From contig VFHP01000012.1 of NCBI GenBank assembly GCA_009391535.1, positions 62,001 through 126,000 on the forward strand: DNA of 64,000 nucleotides. The letters run 5' to 3'. Positions 1 through 7,534 of the stretch are shown piece by piece (the first letter of the stretch is position 1; every line of letters starts with the position of its first letter). The translations under genes and the position numbers were made by a program. The notes beneath the pieces were generated by a model that saw nothing but the letters and a program-made list of their open reading frames with translations, was not told the DNA's origin and did not search any database. This DNA comes from SAR202 cluster bacterium. GTDB taxonomy: Bacteria; Chloroflexota; Dehalococcoidia; Lucifugimonadales; UBA2985.

Positions 1-306
1 ACTATGCCCAGCTACAAAAGACGGAGAAGGCATGAGATCTCCTAATATTTCCTCCATTGCCCTTAAACAAGCTATGCTCATAGTTAATATGGCCGGTTGA
101 GTGTTCATAGTGTTTTTCAAATCCTCTTCTGGTCCTTCGAACACTATTTTTGACAGATTTATGCCAAGAGCTTCGTCAACTTCATCAAATACCAACTTGG
201 CTGCTTTAGATGAAGCCACCAAATCCAATCCCATACCTACTTGCTGAGCCCCTTGGCCAGGAAATACAAATGCACATCTTGCATCATTCACAGAATTGTT
301 ACTCAA
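1..306 (-). CDS. fabD: Malonyl-CoA:ACP transacylase, 5' part only
   Basis: FabD moves the malonyl group from CoA to acyl carrier protein at the start of fatty acid elongation in the cytoplasm. The visible 102 codons show the N-terminal FVFPGQGAQ signature at about residues 13-21. They end exactly on the nucleophile motif GHS, so the catalytic Ser is the last codon in the window and the rest of the gene lies to the left. The start is a TTG at 306 with AGAGG six bases upstream; an in-frame stop lies just before it and no ATG fits. It follows rpmF by 31 bases and is probably cotranscribed with DUF177 and rpmF. plsX and fabH, often found between rpmF and fabD, are absent here. Confidence 0.93.
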   Translation of the reverse strand, partial: MSNNSVNDARCAFVFPGQGAQQVGMGLDLVASSKAAKLVFDEVDEALGINLSKIVFEGPEEDLKNTMNTQPAILTMSIACLRAMEEILGDLMPSPSFVAGHS

Positions 307-337
307 AGCGCACCTCTACTATAAAATCTGAAAACCT

Positions 338-544
338 TTAATTGTTTTCCGAACCAGTTGGTGTCTCAGTCTTTGTTATTACTTCTCTGCCATTGTAATA
401 CCCACAGGAGGAACACATATGATGCGGTCTTACGGGATTTTGGCATTGATGACACCTGCTGACGGAAGGTGTTTTCATAACATAAGAGGATTGTCGATTG
501 CCTCTTCTAGCCCTAGTTCTCTTTTTCTTCGGTAAAGCTCCCAT
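338..544 (-). CDS. rpmF: 50S ribosomal protein L32
   Basis: This is the small zinc-binding protein of the large ribosomal subunit. The typical N-terminus MGALPKKKRTRARRGNR starts at the ATG at 544, so an in-frame ATG twenty codons upstream is rejected. Two CxxC pairs (CHQC and CSSC, about residues 31-50) make it the zinc-binding C+ form. It ends in a short polar tail. It lies 14 bases after the DUF177 gene and 31 bases before fabD, the usual yceD-rpmF-fatty-acid arrangement, which couples ribosome and lipid synthesis. Confidence 0.95.
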   Translation of the reverse strand: MGALPKKKRTRARRGNRQSSYVMKTPSVSRCHQCQNPVRPHHMCSSCGYYNGREVITKTETPTGSENN

Positions 545-558
545 ACTAATGACTCCAT

Positions 559-1095
559 TTAAATATCTTCTTTTACTCCGAGAAAATTCCTTAGTGGACT
601 CCATCTAACATCACCTTTGTCCACACAGAAACATTTATTAATATTCAGATTAATACCACAAATACCACAAAGACCGGCACAGTTTTCTCGACAGAGTGGA
701 TTAATAGGAATGTTTATAATAGCATATTGCCTTATAGTTTCGGTAAGATCAAGTGTATGATCCCCATCCAGTGTAAATTTACCCTCTTCAATATCCAATT
801 TGTCTTGTTGATTTAGATCTAAATTGTTTCCCATATCTACAGTTTGGAGGTATTCTTCACTAAACTCGAAAGCTAACTGTCTGGCACAGAGCTCAACGCA
901 TCTACCACATTCCAACGAAACGTTAGTTTCAATCTTTCCTGAAACCCAAACTCCCTTGTCCATTCTAGTAGCAATTATATCACCACTAACGATGTCAGCT
1001 CCGACTTCAGGTATTAGTTCAAACGTCTCTGAAAAAGAATAGACGCGTTTTACTCCAACATTTTCTTTTAATAATTGAGACAGGTTAAAACGCAT
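559..1095 (-). CDS. DUF177 (YceD-like) protein
   Basis: DUF177/YceD proteins are encoded next to rpmF in most bacteria and are linked to 23S rRNA accumulation and maturation. The start MRFNLSQLLKENVG at 1095 matches the family N-terminus; a TTG at 1110 is also open. Cys residues cluster as ECGRC near residue 63 and as a C-terminal group containing CxxC, as in the family. The protein is about 178 residues, the usual size. It is the first gene of the unit continuing into rpmF and fabD, behind the promoter at 1137-1165. Confidence 0.85.
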   Translation of the reverse strand: MRFNLSQLLKENVGVKRVYSFSETFELIPEVGADIVSGDIIATRMDKGVWVSGKIETNVSLECGRCVELCARQLAFEFSEEYLQTVDMGNNLDLNQQDKLDIEEGKFTLDGDHTLDLTETIRQYAIINIPINPLCRENCAGLCGICGINLNINKCFCVDKGDVRWSPLRNFLGVKEDI

Positions 1096-1136
1096 ATCAT
1101 ATAGCCGCAATCAGTCATATATTACAAGCGAAAGCG

Positions 1137-1165
1137 ATTATAAATGTCAGGAATCCTACTGTCAA
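1137..1165 (-). promoter_or_regulatory. Consensus sigma-70 promoter for DUF177-rpmF-fabD
   Basis: Read on the minus strand, TTGACA (1165-1160) and TATAAT (1142-1137) are both perfect consensus hexamers with the ideal 17-base spacer. Transcription would start near 1130, about 35 bases before the DUF177 start. This is the best promoter match I found in the window. Confidence 0.8.
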
Positions 1166-1194
1166 GAATGATAAGAGAACTAGAGCGTACGACC

Positions 1195-1223
1195 TTTAAG
1201 CTCCACGGGGAAACCAGTATAAT
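1195..1223 (+). promoter_or_regulatory. Possible promoter for the small membrane protein
   Basis: A perfect TATAAT lies at 1218-1223. A weak TTTAAG lies 17 bases upstream at 1195-1200. The -10 box is 27 bases before the ATG at 1251, so transcription would leave a very short leader. The weak -35 keeps this tentative. Confidence 0.4.
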
Positions 1224-1250
1224 GAATATGTACTAAGCTTGAGGATACCT

Positions 1251-1658
1251 ATGCCTAAGAAGTATGAACGTGAAATAGAAGAACTATTAACCAATAAATC
1301 AGATTCGAATACCGATAATAAACATTCAACTGTCATACAATTGGCAAAGTTAATTAACAATCGACTATCCCAAATCGGAAGTTTAACTGGTTCCTTACTA
1401 TCACATCCAAGAAACAGACTGTTGACAGTATTGTTGTCAACAGTATCATTGATAGTCCTCACCACGATGCTGTCAGGTATCTTTAGCTCAGTTTTATGGA
1501 TAGTGTTGATAATATTAATAATGAAATTCGGATTAAATTTACCCGACCGAACATCCCCTTACGAAAGAAGATGGCGGGGCAGGATCATTGAATCTGAACC
1601 AAAAGAGAATTTCATAAGCAAATTCACCAAAAAATTCAACACATGGAATAAGCCGTAA
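1251..1658 (+). CDS. Small membrane protein of unknown function
   Basis: I do not recognise this 135-residue protein. The ATG at 1251 is preceded by GAGG at a spacing of six, so it is preferred over a TTG at 1239. A charged N-terminal stretch (MPKKYEREIEELL) and a polar linker lead into a hydrophobic region at about residues 55-95 that could form one or two membrane helices. A basic tail follows. A charged helix, a membrane segment and a basic tail suggest a membrane protein with a cytoplasmic head. Its neighbours are a ribosomal operon transcribed away from it and a convergent reductase, and they give no clue to function. Confidence 0.7.
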   Translation: MPKKYEREIEELLTNKSDSNTDNKHSTVIQLAKLINNRLSQIGSLTGSLLSHPRNRLLTVLLSTVSLIVLTTMLSGIFSSVLWIVLIILIMKFGLNLPDRTSPYERRWRGRIIESEPKENFISKFTKKFNTWNKP

Positions 1659-1710
1659 GAGTTGAGTTACGTTACCAACAAATCTGGATATACCAAGTCC
1701 ACATTGTCAG

Positions 1711-3501
1711 TTATATTGCGCACTCTCCCTCGCCTCTTTCGACCTTGTAAAGTACCGTTTTGTTCCAGTCCATATATGTATCTATATTATCTCTGTTGAG
1801 TGGACCGGTGTCCCTGAGGCTTGTCATTATCTCCTCAAACGGCTCTACTCCCACTCTATCAACAAAATTGTTGAATTCTTCGGACTCCACTCGATTAGCC
1901 TGATAATATTCCAGCACCTTTTTTATAACAACTGGTACTCTTTTCGCTGGAACCTTACCTTTAGGTCTCAGCCCAATACGTGCATCCGTCTGACTGCTCA
2001 TATCTTGGTAGCTACCACCAACGAACATTTCATATGCAGGTACCTGATTGCCTTTATCTCCCTTCAGGGAAGCCCCGTGAAATCCTATGTTAGCGAGGTG
2101 GTGCTGCCCGCATGAATTTGGACAGCCGCTCATTTTGATGTGCAACCTCTTGACAAGAGGGTCAGACAAATCAATTTCTTCCAAACCCTCCATTATAGCT
2201 TTCCCAAGACCCATAGAAGATGTAATACCCAATTTACAGCTGTCTGTTCCAGGGCATGAAGTAACATCTGTTATAGTGTTAACTTCACTTCCGCCAAGTG
2301 ACGCTTCTTTAAGATCTTTCCAAAGTTCGTAGAGCGCTTCATTCGAAACCCATCTAAGTGCTACGTTCTGTTGCTGTGTTAAACGAACTTTGCCCAAAGA
2401 GTATCTATCTGCTATCTTGGCCAGTAATGGAAATTGATCTTCACTTATATCACCCTGAGGCACTTTTATAAGAACTACACTATATCCATCTTGTCTTTGC
2501 GGCATAACGTTGGTATCACGCCATAGCTCAAAATCAGCCCTGTCCTTATTTGGATGAGTGGATGGATTACTGGGACCTCGTTCCAGTGCCTCTTCTTCTT
2601 CATTCTGAACATATAAGAATGGAGTTGGATCAAAGTTTTTATCAGCCCATGGCTTCTTTAATTCGTCCTCAACCATTTCCCTAAATTCATCAATGCCCAC
2701 TCTATCTATGAGAAATTTTATTCTGGCCTTCATTCGATTCTTACGCAATTCATCAGATGCGTCGAATACTCTTAGTACTGCCTCGCTGATTCTTAGATAA
2801 TCATTAACTGACACAAATTCGTACAAAGTGGGTGCTATTCTGGGCATTATAGCAAGACCACCTCCAACAACTACCTTGAATCCTCTTTCCATAATGCCAT
2901 TCGTTTCTCTAGTCTTGGGGATAAATCCTATATCGTGAATACTGGTTATGGCACAATCTTTCTCACAACCTGAAAAAGCACTCTTAATCTTTCTAGGCAT
3001 ACCCTGCGTCACAGGATGCCTCAAAAAATATCTTGCAAAAGCACCTGCATAAGGAGTTGTGTCGAATGGTTCATCAGAACAAACACCTGCTATGGGGCAT
3101 CCAGCCACATTCCTGACTGTGTTGCCACATGCTTCTCTAGTTGAGAGACCAACTTTACCCAGAACTTGTAAAGCCGCTCCAACTCTTTCGATTGGGACAA
3201 AGTGAAATTGCATATTTTCCCTAGTGGTAACGTGTCCCTTATTCAAAGGTGTGAATTTTCTTGCAACTTCCCCCAAAACCTCTAGTTGCTCGGAAAAAAT
3301 CTCGCCTACTGGTAATTTAACCCTAAGCATATGAACGTCCGGTTGTCTCTGTCCATAAACACCCTGCCTCAATCTAAATGCTTGAAATGCTATAGGATCC
3401 CAATCCCCTTTGATAAAATCTCCTACTACATCCTCAAAAGTATCGAGTTCGTCTTGTAGTACTGGCAGTATACCTATCTCATTAATTTTTGATTGACTCA
3501 T
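1711..3501 (-). CDS. Siroheme nitrite/sulfite reductase
   Basis: Enzymes of this family reduce sulfite to sulfide or nitrite to ammonia with six electrons, using siroheme coupled to a [4Fe-4S] cluster; ferredoxin is the likely donor. The C-terminal half carries the classical quartet TSCPGTDSC (C416, C422) and SGCPNSC (C460, C464). The N-terminal half shows a matching C-x5-C (C135, C141) and SGCEKDC (C179, C183). The start is the ATG at 3501 with AGAGGCG upstream, not the ORF opening at 3525. The length (596 residues) fits the single-chain assimilatory type. Substrate choice cannot be settled from sequence, and no siroheme or sulfate-assimilation genes are adjacent. Confidence 0.9.
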   Translation of the reverse strand: MSQSKINEIGILPVLQDELDTFEDVVGDFIKGDWDPIAFQAFRLRQGVYGQRQPDVHMLRVKLPVGEIFSEQLEVLGEVARKFTPLNKGHVTTRENMQFHFVPIERVGAALQVLGKVGLSTREACGNTVRNVAGCPIAGVCSDEPFDTTPYAGAFARYFLRHPVTQGMPRKIKSAFSGCEKDCAITSIHDIGFIPKTRETNGIMERGFKVVVGGGLAIMPRIAPTLYEFVSVNDYLRISEAVLRVFDASDELRKNRMKARIKFLIDRVGIDEFREMVEDELKKPWADKNFDPTPFLYVQNEEEEALERGPSNPSTHPNKDRADFELWRDTNVMPQRQDGYSVVLIKVPQGDISEDQFPLLAKIADRYSLGKVRLTQQQNVALRWVSNEALYELWKDLKEASLGGSEVNTITDVTSCPGTDSCKLGITSSMGLGKAIMEGLEEIDLSDPLVKRLHIKMSGCPNSCGQHHLANIGFHGASLKGDKGNQVPAYEMFVGGSYQDMSSQTDARIGLRPKGKVPAKRVPVVIKKVLEYYQANRVESEEFNNFVDRVGVEPFEEIMTSLRDTGPLNRDNIDTYMDWNKTVLYKVERGEGECAI

Positions 3502-3520
3502 ATGTCGCCTCTTATTTTGT

Positions 3521-3612
3521 TGCATTAAAAACTACTTTTGCCTCTCAATATCCTTTACCCAATGCAAAATGCATTTTCGTTGCATTATACATCAAAGTCA
3601 CACAATGTGTGA
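3521..3612. promoter_or_regulatory. Operator-like cluster upstream of the reductase
   Basis: Within 66 bases there are four AATGCA/TGCATT elements: TGCATT at 3521, AATGCA at 3561, the palindrome AATGCATT at 3568-3575 (inside AAAATGCATTTT), and TGCATT at 3581. A second symmetric site, TCACAC-AAT-GTGTGA, spans 3598-3612. The region lies between the reductase and gatB, transcribed apart. Repeated and symmetric sites suggest binding of a regulator, most likely controlling the reductase. No regulator gene is nearby. Confidence 0.4.
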
Positions 3613-3710
3613 ATGTGGATACGAAATCAAGCCTCTTTAATCTGAATAACTGTGAAGCAGGGCCAAACATCATATCCCTATTTTGTAAGAATTACCTACT
3701 AAATATTTCC

Positions 3711-3739
3711 TTGATAGGTTAATATCCGTTTGATATACT
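3711..3739 (+). promoter_or_regulatory. Promoter for gatB-secG unit
   Basis: TTGATA (3711-3716) and TATACT (3734-3739) are separated by exactly 17 bases. Transcription would begin near 3746, about 48 bases before the gatB start. Confidence 0.6.
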
Positions 3740-3793
3740 AACCGCTGCTCCAAGAATATTAAATCAATGGAAAGCTGATAAATATCTGTGCCC

Positions 3794-5278
3794 ATGGAAG
3801 ATAAATACGAACCAGTAATTGGACTTGAGGTTCATGCCCAACTCTTAACAAGAAGCAAAATGTTTTGCTCGTGTCCGTGTATTTACATAGATTCGGAACC
3901 AAATACCGTAGTATGCCCTGTATGTCTGGCCCTGCCAGGTTCTCTTCCAGTAGTAAACAAAAAAGCAGTTGAGTTCGTCATCATGACAGGTTTAGCTTTG
4001 AATGGGGAAATAGCCTCAATGGCTCAATTTCATAGAAAGAATTATCCGTACCCGGATTTAATGAAAGGTTACCAGATATCCCAATACGATAACCCAATAT
4101 CCTTAGGTGGCAACCTAACAATTAATGTTAACGGTCATGAAAAAAAAATTGGTATTACTAGAGTACATCTAGAAGAAGATGTCGCTAAACTCCAACATAT
4201 TAATAAAGATCAAAGTAATAAATATAGTCTTGTGGATGTAAATCGTTCGGGCGTGCCTCTAATGGAAACCGTGAGCGAACCCGACATTAGTTCGCCAGAA
4301 GAAGCCAGGGAATATCTATTGAACCTGAGATCCCTATTGCAGTATTTAGGAGTTTCAACCGGAAACATGGAAGACGGAAGTTTTAGATGTGACGCCAATA
4401 TAAGTATTCGGCCTAAAAATAGTTCCGATCTCTTTACACGCACAGAGATCAAAAACATGAACAGCTTTAGATCTGTGTATAGAGCACTCGAATATGAGAT
4501 TAGCAGGCAAGTTCAGGTTGTTGAGGAAGGCGGTAAAGTCGTACAAGAAACTAGAGGTTGGTCCGAAGAGAGAGGAATAACCATATCTCAGAGAAGCAAA
4601 GAGTTCGCACATGATTATCGTTATTTCCCTGAACCTGACATACCTCCAATCCCGATAGAATCCAAATGGGTAGACGAATTAAGAACCCATTTACCTGAAC
4701 TACCCGAAGCAAAAAGAAACAGGTTTATCGACTATTATGAATTACCCAGTTATGACGCTGCCTTACTAACATCTTCAAAAACTATGGGAGACTATTTCGA
4801 AAAAAGTATGAACGCCAAAGAAATAGAACAAGATAAAATAGCCTCTAAGGCAAAGTCCATATCAAACTGGATGTTAGGAGATATGTCAGGACTGATGAAT
4901 GCATCCAATATGGATATAACTGATTTGAAAATAACCCCATCATTGTTAAGACAATTTACTGATCTTGTGGAGTCGGGTACGATTGGTGGACCAGCGGCTA
5001 AAGAGGTTTTCGAGGAGATGTTTATATCGGGATCAGACCCTCATGAAGTAGCAAATAGTAGAGGCTTAACCCAACTTAATGACAAAGATTTCTTGGAAAA
5101 AGCTGTAGCCAAGGTTATAGATACCAATGAACAAGCCGTAAACGATTTTGTAGGAGGTAAAGACACGGCCATAAAATATTTACTTGGACAAGTAATGAAA
5201 GAAACGCGGGGTAGAGCTAATCCTGCTATAATAAACACCATGTTATTGGAAAATCTAAAAAATAAGAGTCAAAACTAA
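3794..5278 (+). CDS. gatB: Asp/Glu-tRNA(Asn/Gln) amidotransferase subunit B
   Basis: GatB is the tRNA-binding and kinase subunit of the GatCAB complex, which converts Glu-tRNA(Gln) or Asp-tRNA(Asn) to the amide form. The opening YEPVIGLEVHAQL, the zinc-site cysteines (CSCPC then CPVC, within the first 45 residues) and the HRKNYPYPDLMKGYQISQYD motif identify it. A C-terminal YqeY-like helical domain follows. The ATG at 3794 is chosen; a GTG two codons earlier is possible and neither has a strong ribosome site. It overlaps secG by one base (TAATG). No bona fide gatA or gatC is beside it. Confidence 0.95.
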   Translation: MEDKYEPVIGLEVHAQLLTRSKMFCSCPCIYIDSEPNTVVCPVCLALPGSLPVVNKKAVEFVIMTGLALNGEIASMAQFHRKNYPYPDLMKGYQISQYDNPISLGGNLTINVNGHEKKIGITRVHLEEDVAKLQHINKDQSNKYSLVDVNRSGVPLMETVSEPDISSPEEAREYLLNLRSLLQYLGVSTGNMEDGSFRCDANISIRPKNSSDLFTRTEIKNMNSFRSVYRALEYEISRQVQVVEEGGKVVQETRGWSEERGITISQRSKEFAHDYRYFPEPDIPPIPIESKWVDELRTHLPELPEAKRNRFIDYYELPSYDAALLTSSKTMGDYFEKSMNAKEIEQDKIASKAKSISNWMLGDMSGLMNASNMDITDLKITPSLLRQFTDLVESGTIGGPAAKEVFEEMFISGSDPHEVANSRGLTQLNDKDFLEKAVAKVIDTNEQAVNDFVGGKDTAIKYLLGQVMKETRGRANPAIINTMLLENLKNKSQN

Positions 5279-5505
5279 TGGATTCATTTCTTTTCGTATC
5301 TCAAATAATGGTCTCCTTACTGCTAATCGCAGTAATACTGTTCCAAATCAGGGGACAAGGATCGGGTTTCTTCGGTTCTGGACAAGCGTCATTTCGTACT
5401 CGTAGAGGCATAGAAAAAACGCTTTTCCAATTCACAATAGTCTTGGCCGTTCTTTTCACGGTACTCGCCATATTCAGTGCCGTGAGACCGGATTGGATGT
5501 TTTAA
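5278..5505 (+). CDS. secG: Preprotein translocase subunit SecG
   Basis: SecG is the small accessory membrane subunit of the SecYEG protein-export channel. This 75-residue protein has two hydrophobic helices (about residues 4-24 and 50-70) around a glycine-rich loop GQGSGFFGSGQASFRTRRG, the family hallmark. It is translationally coupled to gatB by a TAATG overlap. secY lies 24 kb away in the ribosomal block. Confidence 0.92.
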   Translation: MDSFLFVSQIMVSLLLIAVILFQIRGQGSGFFGSGQASFRTRRGIEKTLFQFTIVLAVLFTVLAIFSAVRPDWMF

Positions 5506-5520
5506 AACATAATAGACCCT

Positions 5521-5544
5521 ACTATCCCTACTTGAAAGGATAGT
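5521..5544 (+). promoter_or_regulatory. Hairpin covering a ribosome-binding site
   Basis: ACTATCC (5521-5527) pairs perfectly with GGATAGT (5538-5544) around a 10-base loop. The 3' arm contains the GGAT part of the ribosome-binding site for the gene starting at 5547. The fold could lower translation of that gene; this is inference. Confidence 0.3.
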
Positions 5545-5546
5545 CG

Positions 5547-5771
5547 ATGATAAAACTGGGATTTTCTATATTGGCTCTCGGGGCCGCTGGTCTTTTAGCC
5601 TACTGGCTATTCCACTCCATAAGATTCCTTGTTGTATCCCCTGTGCCAATGATTCTAAGATTATCATTACTAGCACTATTTGTTGGGTTCGGGTTCCTTC
5701 TATATGCAGCTATTTCAGACAGAATGTCGGGCCGAGACTTGGAAGACATTGACGAGGATAAAAACAATTGA
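5547..5771 (+). CDS. Small two-helix membrane protein
   Basis: I do not recognise this 74-residue protein by name. It has two hydrophobic segments, about residues 4-28 and 35-58, and an acidic tail (DLEDIDEDKNN) that probably faces the cytoplasm. AAAGGAT lies just upstream of the ATG. It overlaps the following YbjQ-like gene by four bases, so the two are cotranslated and may work together. Confidence 0.75.
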   Translation: MIKLGFSILALGAAGLLAYWLFHSIRFLVVSPVPMILRLSLLALFVGFGFLLYAAISDRMSGRDLEDIDEDKNN

Positions 5772-6094
5772 TTATTACAACTACTGAGCAAATACAGAAT
5801 TCTGACATTGTGGAAACATTTGGATTAATAAGTGCCAGTTCCATAAGAGCTAGACATATAGGGCGCGATATCATGGCTGGTATCCGCAATTTGGTGGGTG
5901 GTGAAGTCTTGGAATACACTAGGTTAATGGAACAATCAAGAGAAGAAGCACTAAAAAGACTAGAACAACGAGCAGAAGGCAAAGGTGCAAATGCAATAAT
6001 CGGTATGAGATTCATGACATCTATGGTCATGAATGGTGCGGCTGAAATCTTAGTGTATGGGACAGCCGTGCGAATAGTAAACAAAAAGACATAA
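5768..6094 (+). CDS. YbjQ family (UPF0145) protein
   Basis: YbjQ proteins are small soluble proteins of about 105 residues that assemble as pentamers; their role is not established, though the family is sometimes labelled heavy-metal binding. This 108-residue protein shows the family pattern: an early strand, SSIRARHIGRDIMAGIRNLVGGE in the first half, the ARLxEQAREEA-like helix, and GANAIIGMRF in the second half. The start is TTG at 5768, inside the previous gene's stop (TTGA). It converges with the oxidase gene at 6109. Confidence 0.85.
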   Translation: MIITTTEQIQNSDIVETFGLISASSIRARHIGRDIMAGIRNLVGGEVLEYTRLMEQSREEALKRLEQRAEGKGANAIIGMRFMTSMVMNGAAEILVYGTAVRIVNKKT

Positions 6095-6108
6095 CTGCCC
6101 TTGTAAAG

Positions 6109-7530
6109 CTACATCCCAAAGTTATTTGGGTTCATAATGTTTTCCGGGTCTATTGATAATTTAATTTTCCTCATTATCTCTAACCCATATCCAAGTTCTC
6201 TAGGAACCAAATGGGACAATTTTGATCCAACACCGTGAACATATTCCATACTTCCACCAAGATCTTGGGCCAAAGTAAGTAGTTTATCTACTGCAATATC
6301 CAGATCGCCTGAGTCTTTATCCCGGTCTACTACAGTCTTAACCAACATTAGGGAAAAAAGCCCGGGACTAGTCCAACAAGAATATTCCGTTATGTCCACC
6401 TGCAATTCTAAAACAATTTGTTCGGCTAATCGTCGATATTCCAAAACTTGTGATGCTGGTAAAGCAACGTGAGGATAAGCCACTACACGATTCCAGTTGC
6501 CATTTGGCCAATCATCAGTGGATTTCTGGATGTAGTTATCTTTGAACCTATAAGCAGAATCATGTCTTTTGTCCCAATAGTTTTCGGACATGGATGGTCC
6601 CACATCTATACCTCCATATCGTGAACATATATCAGGTATTCTACTTAACTGAGCCTTTACTTCTTCACAATATCCTTCAAATACTAAAAACAAATTAGTA
6701 CTATATTGACCTTCTTCTTGATTGGCATTATTTGTATCTAAACGTTCTTCAGTCAGATCTGATAATGACGGATTTAGTCCAATTGAAAACATTTCGTTCA
6801 TAGCACTAAATCCGTTTCCGAAGTTATCAAATGAATAAGTTTTGAACACCCTCGATTCTGGTATGCGGAAAACCTTTAAAGTAGCTTGGGTTATAAAGCC
6901 GAACACTCCTTCAGTCCCTATAAATAAATATTGGAAACCTGGACCCACTGAAGTCTTTTCGACAGCTCTGGTTTCCAATATTTCGCCATTTGGCAGTACT
7001 ACTTCTAGTCCCAATACCTGATCGCCCATTGAGCCGTATTTTGCCGCCCTGTAGCCTACTCCATTTGTAGAGATTGCTCCTCCAATAGTAGCTATTGGTA
7101 AACTATATGGGTCATGCCCCAACATCAAATCTCGTTTAGACAGACTCTCATCCAATTGAGCCAATATAACGCCAGGTTGTGCTGTTACCGTTAATGAAAC
7201 AGGATCAATATCCAATATACTGTTCATACGCTTCAAATCCACACATACACTTCCTGGCACAGGGTTTATAGCACCCATTACACCTGTTCCAGAACCAAAA
7301 GGGATTAGAGGTATCTTTTCTTGGTTGGCTATCTTTACTACTTTTACTATTTCTTGGGTATCCAAGGGTTTTACAACAGCTGAAACTTTTTTATTAGTCG
7401 AAAATCTACCTTGACTCGACCACACCCGATAAGCATCTAAAGAATATCTAAACAAGCTTTCTTCATCTAAGAGAAAATTATCGACACCAACAACAGATTG
7501 GAATTTTTCGACAGCAGAAGCGGTAATCAA
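6109..7530 (-). CDS. FAD-binding oxidase, GlcD/D-lactate dehydrogenase family
   Basis: This belongs to the vanillyl-alcohol-oxidase fold (FAD_binding_4 plus FAD-oxidase_C) that oxidises 2-hydroxy acids such as glycolate or D-lactate. The FAD-binding part shows PFGSGTGVMGA at roughly residues 80-90 and then SIGG-type ATIGGAISTNGVG. The C-terminal HGVGSKL and the ending DPENIMNPN are typical. The TTG at 7530 with AGAGG eight bases upstream is preferred: it starts five bases after the cysS stop, whereas the first ATG (7578) would overlap cysS by 44 bases. No GlcE, GlcF or iron-sulfur partner is adjacent, so substrate and electron acceptor are unknown. Confidence 0.85.
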   Translation of the reverse strand: MITASAVEKFQSVVGVDNFLLDEESLFRYSLDAYRVWSSQGRFSTNKKVSAVVKPLDTQEIVKVVKIANQEKIPLIPFGSGTGVMGAINPVPGSVCVDLKRMNSILDIDPVSLTVTAQPGVILAQLDESLSKRDLMLGHDPYSLPIATIGGAISTNGVGYRAAKYGSMGDQVLGLEVVLPNGEILETRAVEKTSVGPGFQYLFIGTEGVFGFITQATLKVFRIPESRVFKTYSFDNFGNGFSAMNEMFSIGLNPSLSDLTEERLDTNNANQEEGQYSTNLFLVFEGYCEEVKAQLSRIPDICSRYGGIDVGPSMSENYWDKRHDSAYRFKDNYIQKSTDDWPNGNWNRVVAYPHVALPASQVLEYRRLAEQIVLELQVDITEYSCWTSPGLFSLMLVKTVVDRDKDSGDLDIAVDKLLTLAQDLGGSMEYVHGVGSKLSHLVPRELGYGLEIMRKIKLSIDPENIMNPNNFGM

Positions 7531-7534
7531 GTGA

